From Nereocystis luetkeana (lineage: Eukaryota > Sar > Phaeophyceae > Laminariales > Laminariaceae): a stretch of 64,000 bases of DNA. Shown here one piece after another: positions 14,401 to 26,831 of the stretch (positions are counted from its first letter, which is position 1; each line of letters begins with the position of its first letter). A program made the translations under genes and the position numbers. The notes under the pieces are model-generated. The model was not told the DNA's origin, did no database searches, and was given only the letters and a program-made list of their open reading frames with translations. The stretch is from positions 310,001 through 374,000 of the forward strand of contig JARUPZ010000030.1 of assembly GCA_031213475.1 (NCBI GenBank), in the 5' to 3' direction.

Positions 14401-17084
14401 TCTCTCTCTCTCTCACGCGGGGTGCTGTGCCACATTAGATATAAAGTAAAACCCTTTGAAAAATATGTCGACGCCCCATCTATAGTAGGGTATGTAGTAT
14501 AATACTCAACCTATTGTTTTTCTTTCTTCGTTCGGAGAAGAATAAGAATAAGAAGGAGAAGAAAAAGCAAAGGTTTGCAGACTGATTTCGATCTCTTTGA
14601 AAGTCTCCTGACTGCCCTGGATGAGGCCTTCCCTCGAGTCGGGGATAGGGGATAGTCTTCAAATCGGTCAACCCCATGTAGTAGTAGTAGAAGTTGTGTT
14701 TGTTGTGGTTGTTGTTCTTGCCGCTTTTTTTTTCTCATGTTACCTCATCGCCAAAAAAAACAATAGTCCGTCGCCACAGGGCAGGACAGGCTCCAGTAGC
14801 TCTGGAGTGGGAGAACACCACCTCATAAAAACAATAAAAATGATATACCATGGTACGAAACAATGCACACACATCACAACGGAAACACATCGTACAAACT
14901 CAACCTGTTAGAATGTTCCGAGGCGGTCTTAGCTAGAGTCAGGAAAAAGGCTTTTGTTTCTTCCCACGCGTTGCTAGTCGTGCCGTGGGGCGCGTAAGAT
15001 AGGCGATCTCCCGGGCCCAAAACCCTACACACGGCACAGGTCGTGTGTGAGAGTGTGAGTCTCGGTGGAAACCATATCACAGACTTTCTCTTGGGGAGGG
15101 GGCACCGTCGAACATATAAATCGCATATATACCACATAGAGTTCCGTTTGTCCACGACATGTTCAAGCAAGCGCAGCTTTTGATTCGAGTCGGCGAGCGA
15201 GGGGAGTGCTGAGACCTCCGCGCGACAAAACAAAACATGGCGCAATGTTTGCGCGGTCTTGTATACGTAAAGTGATGGCCACACACCTCACGCGCGTCTG
15301 CTAACCCGCCCGAAGGTTTGGACTTCCGTCCCCCCTTCCGCCGTCGCCCGCGGCTCCCCCTAAGACAGTCGCCACCCTTCGATCCGCCGCCGCCTCTATT
15401 CCGACCTATTCCTGCTTCCGCGAGCAGCTCCCTCTCCGCCCCGGCGGTCCCAGCCGGGGACTCCCTGAACACCGTCACGGCATTCGTTTTTAGAGGAGTC
15501 GCGTTCGGGTCATGCTGAGCAAGACAAACGATAGTTGCTTTCTTGCGTCCCCTTCCTAACAGGAATAACTTGCTGAGCGAAATATTGTCCAATTTGTGCC
15601 CCGTAAAAAAATAGAACGCACCAACTATTAACGCTCGTGTGAACTCATACTATCACTCAGCGTCAAAGGTAATATCAGCACGATACATCCCTCGATACCG
15701 TCTACCAATATAAATCGACAACAACTTAGCATTGTCGCCCTTGTGCATAACCCACATGTTTCCTCGTTTCCTCGTTTCCTCGTTGCGCATACGAATAGAC
15801 CCGGAAGTTGCTTTATACTTCGTATGGGTGCATGCATACGCGGCCATTTCTTCTATCTTTTCTTTGCGCCAGTGGGGAGCTAGCGGGCGGGAGGCACGCC
15901 GTCGAATGGATGTGCGCACCGGAATCAATCGTGGAAACAAACGGATAACCGAACGTGTTGAACATAACTGAAGGGACTGGCTGTCGGAAAGTGCCGTCTT
16001 GTGGTACCCCATCCCAAGCTGTGAGGGGTTTTGGACGGTGCTGTTGGGTGCGCTGTTTTTCGATTGATACTATGGAAGCGGCTATGTGGAAACCTCGTCA
16101 CATTAGCTTGGTCGGCGGGGGTGGGAAGGAGGTGTGTATAATCCAAGTCATGCATGGCTGCGGTCGTGTGAACACCGACCCTCGTATCCCTACAATGCTG
16201 AGACGGAGCATGTCGGGTTTTCAGCGACCAGGCAGTCATTGCTTGCACCGAGCGCAAAGCGCCGTTAGGTGTTGGGCGAGTCGCATGAAGGATGAGCTGC
16301 ATCCTACTAAGGGCCGCTGTGAGGCGGATTTTCTTGCGTGTGGATGACAGCGTCAATGAATTGATTTGTTTTCTGGTGTGACCACTTCCAGAGGCAGCAA
16401 TGGGCTTACTATGTAACTGCCTCGTGAGTGCGTTACCAATGTATATACTGTATACACTACGTGATGCAATCGTCCCCGGGGGGTTATCAGACCGTAAAAT
16501 GCCCTCGATTGATGAGGTGGGGATTCGCATAGTATAAAGCGCACTGTTGATAGCACCGCAGAGCCTTTTCCGAAAAATATCAACAAGGAAAGGACGGTGG
16601 GGGTGCTGGGTAGTTACGAGGGCATTTTGTTTTCTAAGCACAATGGCAGTAGTACTAGTGGATCAACTACCTGGAGCCACCACAGCAATGACAAATAGCT
16701 TTGTGACAAATAGCTTTGTGCGGCATACAGTCATCAGAAAAAAAAAAAAAGTTTTACTTCGCACCAAATCTGGCCGATAATATAACAACCATTCGGTCTC
16801 TGATGTACCTTCCACACGGGGATTATATTACTGACCACAGAGTGATACCAAGCGAACCCAGGGTATATTTTTGGGTATCAGCGTATTTACACGACGCAGT
16901 GTCGCACAAACACGCGAGCCTTATCTCATTCTCACCGTCCCACTCCTAGTGTCTTCAGATCACCCGGTGCCTCCAGCAGGTTTAGGCTCAGGTCCCAGTC
17001 GTCCTCGCTAAGGAAGCCGCCTCGCCCGCCCCCGGTACCCCTACTAGCAGTCGACGACGAGCCCCCCGTCGACTGCGGGCCGCG
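1..17084 (-). CDS. Coiled-coil protein resembling outer dynein arm docking subunit ODAD3/CCDC151 (partial, 3' end off window)
   Basis: This is a multi-exon gene read by splice signals and phase continuity. Exons, given 5' to 3' on the minus strand: 17084-16936, 15464-15287, 15215-15133, 14973-14905, 14611-14511, 13862-13760, 13417-13291, 12746-12558, 10962-10825, 10595-10524 (or to 10447), 8579-8493, 7769-7656, 7042-6824, 1969-1844, 1332-1204, and one starting at 7 and leaving the window. Junctions agree in phase, with two alternatives noted separately. The product is mostly charged heptad-like helix. The exon at 8579 carries CLEEALEQLAMLAG followed by AEEIDDITEKF, which aligns from memory with the conserved 'EEAF..IK.ATGVSD..EV..KF' segment of ODAD3/ODAD1 docking proteins. 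The upstream exon with YSRIIELCVNN resembles their 'tYeqI...L' helix. The known role of the family is anchoring outer dynein arms on axonemal doublets. Family assignment is moderate; a coiled-coil axonemal protein is the safer statement. Confidence 0.6.
8..1203. other. Intron of the coiled-coil gene
   Basis: No exon is convincing here. The stretch 840-1030 has repeated TTGACGG / GACAGCCGTC motifs in both orientations. A minus-strand frame at 308-544 is open but lacks clear splice sites. Confidence 0.5.
1420..1527. repeat. Paired poly-C runs flanking a fragment of the interspersed repeat
   Basis: Two C homopolymer runs of roughly 25-30 bases flank a short piece (GGTCATACGACTACGACCAT ... GAGATCGAGTAC) that also occurs at the end of the copies near 3.2 kb and 35.9 kb. 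This looks like a terminal fragment of that repeat. Confidence 0.6.
3176..3560 (+). repeat. Interspersed ~550 bp repeat family, copy A
   Basis: It starts at a poly-G run followed by GTACTCGATAG and contains the shared core CGGAGCATGTCGGGTTTTCA and TGTTGGGCGAGTCGCATGAA. The same core is found at about 16.1-16.5 kb and, inverted, at 35.6-35.9 and 36.2-36.5 kb, with fragments at 1.45 and 7.2 kb. It has no coding capacity. It could be a solo terminal repeat or a small non-autonomous element; the class is not resolved. Confidence 0.65.
5582..5850 (+). repeat. GGTA/GGTG tetranucleotide microsatellite
   Basis: About 270 bp of GGTAGGTGGGTAGGT-type units. On the minus strand it reads as a long YLPT repeat, which is not a gene. 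Confidence 0.9.
7160..7280 (+). repeat. Interspersed repeat family, fragment
   Basis: A poly-G run followed by GTACTC and later GGCCGGAGCACGTCGGGTTT, matching the core of the copy at 3.2 kb. Only about 100 bp is recognisable. Confidence 0.55.
8493..8579 (-). CDS. Signature exon of the docking-complex-like protein
   Basis: This 29-codon exon is phase 0 on both sides, with donor GTGCGA after 8493. The acceptor is a NAGNAG site (CAGCAG), so splicing could begin at 8579 or 8576 and include or omit one Gln. A pyrimidine-rich tract precedes it. It carries CLEEALEQLAMLAG and AEEIDDITEKF, the best family marker in the gene. It is part of the long minus-strand coiled-coil gene described above. Confidence 0.65.
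11530..11885 (+). repeat. Degenerate ~100-120 bp tandem repeat, three units
   Basis: Three successive units share CTGAC.GGC(A/G)GGTA, (A/C)CCTGAT and ACCGTGC.A..TGGC.. words (about 11570-11670, 11725-11785, 11813-11877). It lies in the intron between exons 12558 and 10962; the rest of that intron shows no feature. Confidence 0.6.
12558..12746 (-). CDS. Coiled-coil exon, 63 codons, of the docking-complex-like gene
   Basis: Acceptor TTAG at 12746 and donor CAG|GTGCGG after 12558; both ends are phase 0. The peptide includes MIKALDARFTKVRLTTAELE and FYSRIIELC followed by HLRALEEQ. The pattern of hydrophobic residues at a/d positions is typical of a dimeric coiled coil. This and the neighbouring exon 13417-13291 (KDMALKLRQIHDALQREVMQ) are the longest uninterrupted helices in the gene. 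Confidence 0.65.
16090..16500 (+). repeat. Interspersed repeat family, copy B
   Basis: Shares ACGGAGCATGTCGGGTTTTC, GGTGTTGGGCGAGTCGCATG and ATCCTACTAAG with copy A, in the same orientation. It lies in the intron 15465-16935 of the coiled-coil gene, which otherwise holds nothing I recognise. Confidence 0.65.
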
Positions 17085-18097
17085 CTGTCGTCACACACGT
17101 CAGTAGGTACATGCAGGTGCGGAGTGAGACAACAAACAAATTTACCCTTTCAGCGTTAGCCCAGTGTAGATAGCACTACTTGCAATCCAGTTTTTTGGGG
17201 GTGGAAAACTACTTGACGTCACTCTGGGGTCATTTTGGATAGTTGTTTTGCTGGTATAGAGGGTCGCCCTAATTTTTCTGAGGCTCCTCTCTTAAGGAGC
17301 TCCATACCTCTACCCGAAAACCGACTTCAGCAAAAGTCGATTTGCATCCCGAGGAGTAATCCCGTGACCCAAGTATACGAAAACGTCATTGTTCGAAGCA
17401 AGATTGTTATTCTGACGATTTTGGGCTAAGGAACCCCGTCATTCAGAAAAAACAGTTCAGCCGGAATGTGCTACCTCTATCGTAGAGCGCGTCTGCGACT
17501 GCCCCCACCACCAAACTTAGCGTCCAAAAGCGAGGTTTAGTGGATATTCGAGTACACGTAGTGAAAAAGAGGGCGTTGTCGTGCCGGGGTTGGATAGTAC
17601 AAGGGAGGCAGGAGCGGGCGGGTGGATGGAGACTCCTACTCATGAGGGGATCGTTCCGTGTAGCATCAGTAGATCATCAGCAAGCCACGCTGGGCGCGGG
17701 CGATCCCGGGATTCCTGCTGTGAACGTGGACAGCAGCTAGGCAGCCGCTGGGATCGTCGTCAACCAATCTCTCCCCATCCGATCCCCCCCCCCCCCCCCC
17801 CGCCAGAGTTTTGCTTTCGACAGGGGAGAACACGTTTTCTTTTGACAGGTGAGGGGGGGGGGGGAGGATGACCCACTATACACCTTCACGGAAGCAGTCG
17901 GATGGCGCTCTACCAATTCGGAGGCTTGGTCATCGGTACGACTCCAGGCGGTAACAACTACAGTAGGTACTCGGCTGGTGTGATAGTATGTTGTTCCAGT
18001 GCGGTATTGCAGCATGATAGGGAGATACAGAGGCGGTAAAAGCGTGGGCGAGATACGCGGGAGATTACCGGGAGCGGCGATAGAGGCATCTGGTCGA

Positions 18098-18099
<2 letters not shown>

Positions 18100-18144
<45 letters not shown>
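18100..18144 (+). repeat. (TC)n microsatellite
   Basis: About 44 bases of perfect TC dinucleotide, in the region between exons 19435 and 17084. Confidence 0.95.
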
Positions 18145-18147
<3 letters not shown>

Positions 18148-18641
18148 GGACTCCAAGAGCCGGTAGTAATTACAACGCGTTTCGAAAAAATACAGATTCA
18201 AGGCGATAGTGCAAGGAATTCAGAAAACCAAAGAGGCGTGCCGGGTCCTGTCGGGGCGGTAGACCGGTGCCGTGCAGCCTTCGTGTGAACAGCGACCGCC
18301 CTGCATTGATACCATTTTCTCGTTTTTACGACAGCGGGATTCAGGCCGAACACGCGACAACAACTATGTATTGTACCAGGTATGCATATAGGGTAACTGG
18401 GAGTATGATGGTAGACACCCTTTTTCCATCACCCTTCGCTCGTACGTACGACAGCGGTTTTCCGACCGAACGGGGCCTGAGGAGGAAAGGCAACGTTTTA
18501 CGACAACAACAACATTCAGTCAGGCGAGTTGCCGCCGGGTAGGCAGTCTAATACGTACGCCTGCCAACAATGCAGCATCAAAATGGCTTGGGGGTAGGAT
18601 AGGGGTCTGGGCCGAAACAGCATCTGGTTGACGAGGGCTCG

Positions 18642-18738
18642 TTAACCCTTTTAGGACTGCAGTCCCGTTTTGGGGGCCAATTACCTTTAATTTGACTGGT
18701 TTGCCTCCAAAACAGGACTGCGGTTCTAAAAGGGTTAA
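18642..18738. mobile_element. piggyBac-like hairpin MITE, copy 1
   Basis: Flanked by TTAA on both sides. Ends read CCCTTTTAGGACTGCAGTCC and, at the other side, GGACTGCGGTTCTAAAAGGG, an almost perfect inverted repeat around a short loop. TTAA target sites and CCCTTT ends are piggyBac hallmarks. The element is about 97 bp and non-coding. Related copies lie at 27158-27260 and 24406-24465. Confidence 0.75.
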
Positions 18739-19434
18739 GGGCAGCGGGGAACTACCCAATAAGGCGCGCCTTATCGTTTTAATACCCCACTTGTGTTTTT
18801 CGTAGTGTTGGTCGTTTTTTCCCTACTGCACTTTGGGCACGCCTTACCACTTGGAAACCCTGCTTGTGTTTTTAGCAACGTCACTCGCTTGAGTCCTCCG
18901 TACTGCAACTTCGACCATTATCGGGGTCAGCAAGTTTAGTTTTTTTTTTTTTCGAAAATTCAGTTTTTTTAGGGGGGCGAGGTACTGTTTTTGTCTACTG
19001 TATATCACGTACGTACAGGACTTCTCTATTTGCTGCTAACGAAGATACCCAATATTTGTTTTAACCAAAATGATGTTCGTTTGATACCCACGCAGAGATA
19101 CAAATCAGGGCGCGAACCGTGGTGGGGAGGGGGCAAGAGCGCCCGCGATGTATGTGACCCCGGATTTGAGGTACTACTGCGAGGGGAACGGGAGCGTAGG
19201 GGGAGGGGATAGCAAATTGTGTGGAGAGATAGGAGAAGAAGATATACTACCCCCCCGCCCGATGGTATGATGCATCGGGATTCTGGTGATTTAGCTCAAA
19301 CGATCTTTTCTCAAAGCTTGTTGTGGAGGTGGGGTAAAGAGCTTCCTCGAGCGAGGAAGAGACCTGCTATAAAAATTGGATGGTGTAGTACCTAGCACGC
19401 GACATCTTTTTTTGTTCTTGTTTTGTTGGTTTAC

Positions 19435-19566
19435 CGGAGGTTTCGAGGGGATGACCTTTCCGAACGACTCGAGCGCTTCTGCCCTCAGAGCGTATCGCCG
19501 GCTCGAGGCACTCGATAACATCCCCGCGCCTACGTCGCCGAGAAGGTTAGAGTGCGACCGCGTGTC
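19435..19566 (-). CDS. Candidate first or linking exon (44 codons, phase 0 both sides)
   Basis: An acceptor (GCAG) at 19566 and a donor GTAAAC after 19435 bound 132 open bases, and the frame joins in phase 0 to the exon at 17084. The peptide contains GDVGAGMLSSASSRRYALRA. An internal ATG (GAGM) could be the start of the coiled-coil gene. Because the nephrocystin-like exon ending at 20671 also ends in phase 0, this exon could instead belong to that gene or join the two. I cannot decide from sequence alone. Confidence 0.4.
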
Positions 19567-20125
19567 CTGCAATCATCAGCGTGAAAACAAAACGAAAACA
19601 AAGCGCGAGAATGTATCCGTTTCAGAGAGGAGACGAGAATAGGTAGGGTTCGCCTCGGACCTTGAGAACCGGCCGGCCGGGGTGCTATACTCGCATAAAT
19701 GAAACTTACCTATTCCGCCTTTGTATACCAGCAAATAGCTCGCTCTGCTCGCTCAGACTTGGTCTGGCTTGCGGTGAAATCGATCGAGCCCAACCCCGCT
19801 TAGACTGGTGTTCGAGTGTCCTGCAAGACCCCAGTTCCCGCCCGCCTGAAGCTCAGACAACAGACAAAAGAGCACAAATATACCAGGTATACAGCACCAG
19901 GTCTTCGCACCCCGGTATACTGCCTGCTTCGACACGATTCTGATCAGGCCAGCACCAGATGTACATACGAGTACCAGTTATGTATATATCTGTATAATAA
20001 TATATATACATGTTTATATAGATATTTATTCTAAATGAAGCGCTTTCGGACAACTGTTTTCTCGCACCAGCAACGTAGTCGTAACCGACTTCCCGAGCTC
20101 CGCCTTCACTCGAGACCGCAGACGG

Positions 20126-20185
20126 TCATCGCTCACGTTGACCGAGGGCTCCCCAAAAGGGTCTATCCGCTTCACGCTCCAGAAC
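20126..20185 (-). CDS. Candidate terminal exon of the NACHT gene (ambiguous)
   Basis: Acceptor GGTCAG precedes 20185, and in phase 0 it gives about 19 codons ([19 protein letters not shown]) then TGA at 20126. A second option uses another acceptor in the neighbouring frame, which stays open to a TAA at about 20033 that overlaps an AATAAA motif on the minus strand. A third option is that neither is used and transcription continues into the exon at 19566. Confidence 0.35.
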   Translation of the reverse strand, partial: VLEREADRPFWGALGQRER

Positions 20186-23026
20186 CTGACCGTGCAGCGG
20201 TACAAACCGAGGGCACGGAGAGGGGTTGGCGACACAGCGGGGCCTCCTGCACGCGACGCTGCTACCCAACTCGCTGCGAGGTTTCTCTCTCCCCCCGTGG
20301 TCAATGGTCAAACGACAGAGTCAAACATCCAATGAGTACGCCTGCCCCCCTCCTCCCCCCTCCTCCTCCCCCTCTTCCTCTCCCTCCCTCCCTCCCTCGC
20401 TTCCTCCCCTCTCCCCTCTCTCCCGTCGCCCTTGCTCCCCCCCCCTCCCCCCCCCCCTCGTTTCTCGGGGTGCGTTCAGTCCAGCATCGCGCAAAACGCT
20501 CAAAATCTCTCGCGACGATTGCCTTGCCTTCTCGTTTTTTCGGAGCGCTTGCACCTCTCGTCGCCCCGTCCGAGGGAACAGCTTCTACCATTGTCGCCGC
20601 CGCCAGCACCCCCCATGGCTGCCATCGCCGCTGCCGCCGTCGTCGCTTCTGCCACCGATACATTGCTCACCCTACTCCCGGAGAGCGCCATCCACGGGAA
20701 CTGAACCCAGAGCCACCGCTTCATTTCGACGCAAGCCAGAGAGAGAGAAATAGAAATAGAGACAGAGAGAGAAAGAGAGAGAGAGAGAAATGGAGAGAGG
20801 GAAATGGAGAGAGGAGGGAGAGGCAGGAGGGAGAGAGACGAGGGAGAGATACGAGGGAGAGAAAGGGAATACATTTTGTCATGGATTCGAGAGAATGGTT
20901 AACATATATATATATATATATATGTGTATGTAAGTTAGAGGGAATGGTTGACAGACATGCATATACCCGAGGAAGTGGTTGACATACATGAACATTCGAG
21001 GGTATGGGTGACATAACATACTCATGGAGGAAATGCTTGACATGCATACATACATACATACATGTTTGAGGAAATGGTTGGCATACCATACGCATTCGAT
21101 AAAACATGGTCGAGGGTTCGTACATGTTCGAGAAAAATGGTTGATATACACGATGTCCGATACGACCACATCCTACATAAAATGGTTGACTGTACGTGTT
21201 CATCTGTGTCTCGTAAACAGCCAGTGTACCACGTCAGCATTTTTTTGTCTCGAATACGTGGCAAGCTCTACCGAGAGGAGACGGACGGGAGAACGGAACG
21301 AGGGTTTAGCTGTGTCGTGTACAACCTTTATCGTCGAAACACACAGTCTCAGGAGAAGCGCCAAGGGTTCCCGGTCCGAGGTATAGCCTATGGTGTCAGC
21401 AACGAAAACTGGGTATTTATGAGTTTTTTTTCGTGGTGCCACGAGAGCTCGTTTCACTTTCACTAATCATAGTTTTTGTTCACCTGGAAGTAGTAGTATG
21501 GCGCCACACGGTAGTGCGAAAGCTTGTCCTTCGGAGCTCCTTTCGGCTTCGACAGAACGGCGTCCTTGCTCCTCACTCCCCCCTGACCAGTTAATAAAAG
21601 TACACACATGCATGCAAGCATGCATGCATGCGTACGTGCCGGCGGGGACAGGAATGTCCCCGGTCGAGGAGCAAACCACAAAAAGGAGAAGTCGTTGGTC
21701 ACGCATCGTGGATAGGACGAAGAACACCAGGCTCACACTACTAGGTGGTGTCGTGGGCTAAATATACTTGCAGTACCAAATCTGCAGTACCAAATCTCGC
21801 GTACACTTACACCACTCTTACTGCCTTTTTGTTTCTCCTTTTCTGCTTTGCTTTATTTGGTGGCCATCCCATTCACGTACATTTTTATTTACTTTCTCCC
21901 TGTCGCGTCTAATTTGGGGATTCAGATCCGAGGTCACACAGCGCCGACTAATCCGCCCTTCCCCTCGCTGTGACGACTGGTGGGTGCCTCAATTTGTATC
22001 GCTAGAAGATTTAAAAGTACAGCTTTTGCTTCCCACTACTACTGTTGTACAAAAAACGCAGAAAGAAAAACACACACACACACGGGTGGTGGAAATCAAC
22101 AACCGTGCACCATTATTCTAAGCTACGTCATATATATATATATATATATATATATCTGCGCGCACTTTCTCATGAACGCTAGAAAAGGCTGCGGGTTATC
22201 GGTTGCCGTGTTCGCGAGTGGATATTATTCTAGCTGTCGTGCGTGTGACGTCCGCCTACTCGTGTATACGCACATCTTCGATTCCTTCTGGTATGCTCCC
22301 GGTGGGCTGCATCTCTGTGAGCGCCACGAGCTCGCGGCTGACGCCGACCTTTTCCAGGTCTTTGAAGTCTAGCGGCATGTGCAGGAAAGGTGGACTTGGC
22401 GGCGCGTCACCATGCGGGAGCACGAAAAGCGTGGAGACGGACGGACGGGTGGGTGGGACTTGCGTAAGACGTGGATGCTTTTTGTTTTTTTTTTAGGGGG
22501 GGGGGAAAGGGGAGGTGTTAACATGACCCCGGTGGCACGAGGGTAGGTATAACGGGGGGGGTTACCTATTATTGCAGAAGTTTTGGAAATCGAACGAGAA
22601 TCGAGTTCGATGTGAGATACCGATGTATATACAAGTAACACGTAATTATCGATACGACTTTGACATTTCAGTTTTCAACTACGTCATCAAGTTTTTTTGT
22701 TTTGTTTTCGAGTTCTAAGGTTTTTGAACCTGTACAGTTGTAAATTAATCGTGTTTGTGTTTTCGAGTATACCTAAAAAATAATTTCTCCTCTTACTATT
22801 TTCGTCACAAACAAGTATTACTAAGGTGCGAAGTATTTTCAAAACGAATGTATCTGCAATAGTGCGTACCCAACTGTTTTTTTCGAGTCTTCATTCTATT
22901 CCGCTAGAGCGCTCGTTCGCGCTTGCACACCAGAGCAGGCATGATGATAAAAATACTGCACACATCAGACAGATAGATCATGATCTATTTATCTATCTAT
23001 CCGTCTATCTATCAATCAATCAATCA

Positions 23027-23081
<55 letters not shown>

Positions 23082-23126
23082 CATCTATTCATCTCTCTAT
23101 CTATCTATCCGTCTATCTATCTGCCA

Positions 23127-23160
<34 letters not shown>

Positions 23161-26100
23161 ATATCCACCTATATATCTATCCGTCTATCTATCTGTCTAG
23201 CTACCTGGTATCTGTCTATCTACGTAGATCGTCTATTGTATTTCCTCACCTACCGTTGCGCGAGGTTGTGCAGGATTTGCGTTCGTAGTGCAGGTCCGAC
23301 CCAGAAAACACGCGTTACTGCTGCTGTAAAGCATGCAGTTTTTTTTAACGGCTCCCGTCCGGCAACATGAGCTACTGCTGCAGATCATACATACAATTTC
23401 TGGAACTGGTTTGCCTTGGGCGATCTAGATCATCTACCTACAGCAGCGGTAATGATCTGTAGATGATCTATCTGATCTATCCAAGGTGCGAAAGAGCTGC
23501 AGTAGTATGGTTGACGGGTTCCCGCCATGAACATGGCCACGGTGTTGTTGTTGTTGTTGTTGTTGTTGCTGCTGCTGCCTTTCAAGCGCGATGAAGTCAC
23601 ACTAAAATTCATTTACCATGAATCCATTCCCAGTGATCACGCCGAAGAGGCGCACAAAGAGAGATCTGGAGTACTCGTACAGGCACAGGCACAGCAGAGT
23701 AGGTGGTGGCAGGAGACCGAACAGAGTGTACTATGACAGTATATGCGTCACCCGCCGCCCCCGACCCACTTTCACCTGGCGTACTCCTTTTGCACCAGCC
23801 GGCTCATCTCGCGCATAAAGTCGCCAATGGTGTGCACCATCTCTCCCAGCCGCGATATCGTCGGCCGACTCATCGCCTGCCACCCCTCCACGGCGTGATT
23901 ATACTCGAAAACGAGGTCGAAGGGCGCCACCTATTTGTACACACATGCACATTTGAAAGCATGATGGAAACAAAAAAACACCAGGGTGTGGTGAGATCGA
24001 TCCCCCCCCCCCCCCCCCCCAACCCCCCGCTCGAAACTCGTCTTGGCAAGCTTGGTGTGATATTTCGTTCGATCGCGCGTGCTACCACACGGAGGGGTGT
24101 GTGGAGGTTTTACATAGGTCTGAGAGTAGTCGATAATCCTGGCGTTTTTTTGTTTTTTGTTTTTTTTTGTGTACATGCAACGAACTCGCTACCATGTCTT
24201 AATGACCTGAATTGAAAGGTTACTGGCTCCTACACCGTTTTTTAGCACGGCACTCCAGTTTTGGAGACAAATTTATTCATAGTTAAGAGTGATTTGTGCT
24301 CCAAAACGAGACTGCAGTTTGCCCTGAAAGGGTCGATAAAGTTGGCTCCTATTAAGGGGCCTACTTAAGGCCCCCTAAATAAAGTGGACGTAACCGTTTC
24401 AACTTTTAACCCTGTGAGGACTGCGGTCCCGTTTCGAAGACAAACTACTCAGAATTTGATTAATGCACATACGCGCGATACATACAGTAAACAAACAGAA
24501 GGACGGGATGGGAAAAAAAAACAAAACTCTACTTTTTTTTTTTTCTCTGAGAGCCCGATGATTAGTTTCCTTTTTCTCGTCACGGTCAATGCTACAGGTG
24601 AGACATTCAAATAGTTTTCGCCGACGGTACGAGGGCAAACGATATATATCGCCGAGCGCGGTGCGACCCGGACAAGAGAAAGTAAGCGCGCAGAAAAGGG
24701 TTATAGCTCTGGGGAGGCCTTTCTACACTTGGGGTATAGAGGGAATGCTTTTTTTTGTGTTCGGGTGCTGCGAGGACTTTTTTTGCCGGATGAGTCTGTT
24801 TAGCTCATGGATGATGCCGGGTATATAACGGATACTCATTGTTGATCGTGTAACTACTCTTATTGACGCAGGTGTTTCGTTTAGTCGAAAATTATTGGTT
24901 GGATATGATGGCATGGCCTTAATGTTTTGCGTTAAGCTTCGGTTCCACCGAATACTACTCGAGAAAGCTGCGGGCTGAAAATCAACCATGCCACCTCCCC
25001 GCGGCTGCTGCAACAAAGAAAGCCATGCGAGTTAATCGAGTACGCAAATATCGTCTTCGAAAAAAAACACATCATTTAGTAACACTGCGTAGCTCAAATC
25101 ATTGCTTATTCAATTTCATCACCCCCCACGCCATACATTACGTATGAAAACCTTCAACAACCAGTACGTGGGCGCTATATACCAAACTCCCCACCCCGAC
25201 CCTCACCCAGTGTACATCAATGGTGTTGTCTTGGCGTCTATGCATAGTTATTTCTTCCGGTTCTGCACACCTTGCCGGAGCCCGCCACGTTGCCGTTGTT
25301 GCCGACCGCGAGGATGTCAGCCGCGCTCACAGACGCCCCTCCTTCCCCTCGGTTGCACGACTCCTGCATCATGAGACTGGACATATATACACGTATATGT
25401 ATCCAGTCGACGGGTTGAACCAACGGTTGGTCCGTCCGTCGGTCGGTCGTTCGGTTGTTTGGTCGGTCGGTCATTCGGTCGGTCGGTTAGTCGGTTGGCT
25501 AGTCGGTCTATCGTTCGTTCGTTCATTCGGTCGGTCGGTCGGTCGGTCGGTCGGTCGGTGGGTCGAATCGGTTCGGTAGAAGGAAGGCGTTGTACGCCGA
25601 CCAAGCGTCGATGGAATAACAAGTTGTAGATACCGATGTGAAGCGCGAGAGAACATCACCCATGTACGCTACGTAGCGAATGCACGGCGGCGCGAAAGCG
25701 AGAGGGTAGCGTTCGCAGATATATGCCATGATCCGTGCTTATTTGTTTATACTGGTGCAGACATAGCTACAGTTTTTTTCCTCACCGTTATAGATGTTCT
25801 AGTAATAGTCATTTTCGCGGGATTTTGGCGCCAGCAGCTGGCAGCAGGCGACGTACGCACCGCACGACCAAACCAAAAATACACACGTATACAGGTGTAG
25901 GGCGGCGGAGCACGAACAATGTACGATTGTCGTCGCCCGGAACGCGCGTGGTGTGCGCACGAAACGAAAATAGCTGTAACAAAAAAAAATGATGTACACA
26001 AACGATGAGCCCATACCTTACAAGTTTTGATTTGCTATCGTTCTTGAGGTCGGCCACCGCCGCCTCCTCGCTGGCGTGCAGGGGTCCCTCCGTGAGAAGC

Positions 26101-26779
26101 TTCCAGTAATCCATCAACTCCCTTCTTAATTGGGTCGTCGTCCACATCGTCTGTGGTAGTAGTAGTAGTAGTAGTAGCGGCAGTAGGAGCAATATTAGTA
26201 GCGCCGCGCGAAAAACGAAGCGACAAGAGAGAAGACAGGTTTAGGCTTCGTCGTGTGCATACAGCGGAATGTTTCCTCCTTTTGGTTGTGGTTTCTCTTT
26301 TTTTTATGTTCTCTTCATCTCCTTTCGGAGAATGTGCATGGGTGATCAACGATGAGAGCCCCATGCTGCACATTGTTGGGGGGGGCAAACGCACAGCTGC
26401 AATAGTTAGTGAAACAAAGTTGAAGTTGCTGAGGCATGACACCTCGTGTGGCGGCAGGAGGAGTGGTAGGGGTTCTTACTTTATAGCACCTTACAGCTTC
26501 TGAGGCTCTTCCCCTTTTATAGGTAGGAGGCCCACCCAAACGCTGAGTTTTTAGAAAGCACGTGTACGCCTAATGTACCCCCTATGCAATTTTTCGTCCC
26601 GGCTGCCTTGGGTGGTCGGTTAGCGTATAAGACACTAAAAAGCAAAGCACGAAAAATGTGATTGCAAGACAGCGATGCCAGTCAGAAATAGGTGAATTTA
26701 CTCTGCCGAGGAGCCTTTCTTGTGTGTCAGTCAGAGATGTTTGTGACGAAACAAACTGCTGACCCCTATCGTAGCACGC

Positions 26780-26831
<52 letters not shown>

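Noticed and set aside
20035-20982. 315-codon plus-strand frame
   Set aside because: Mostly C/T-rich and GA-rich low-complexity sequence; the real signal (exon 20718-20671) is on the minus strand.
22826-23288. SIYLSIYLS frames
   Set aside because: Translation of the ATCT microsatellite.
24723-25016. Minus-strand frame with [15 protein letters not shown]
   Set aside because: Exons 25363-25271 and 23930-23776 join directly in phase with a sensible product; no exon between them is required.
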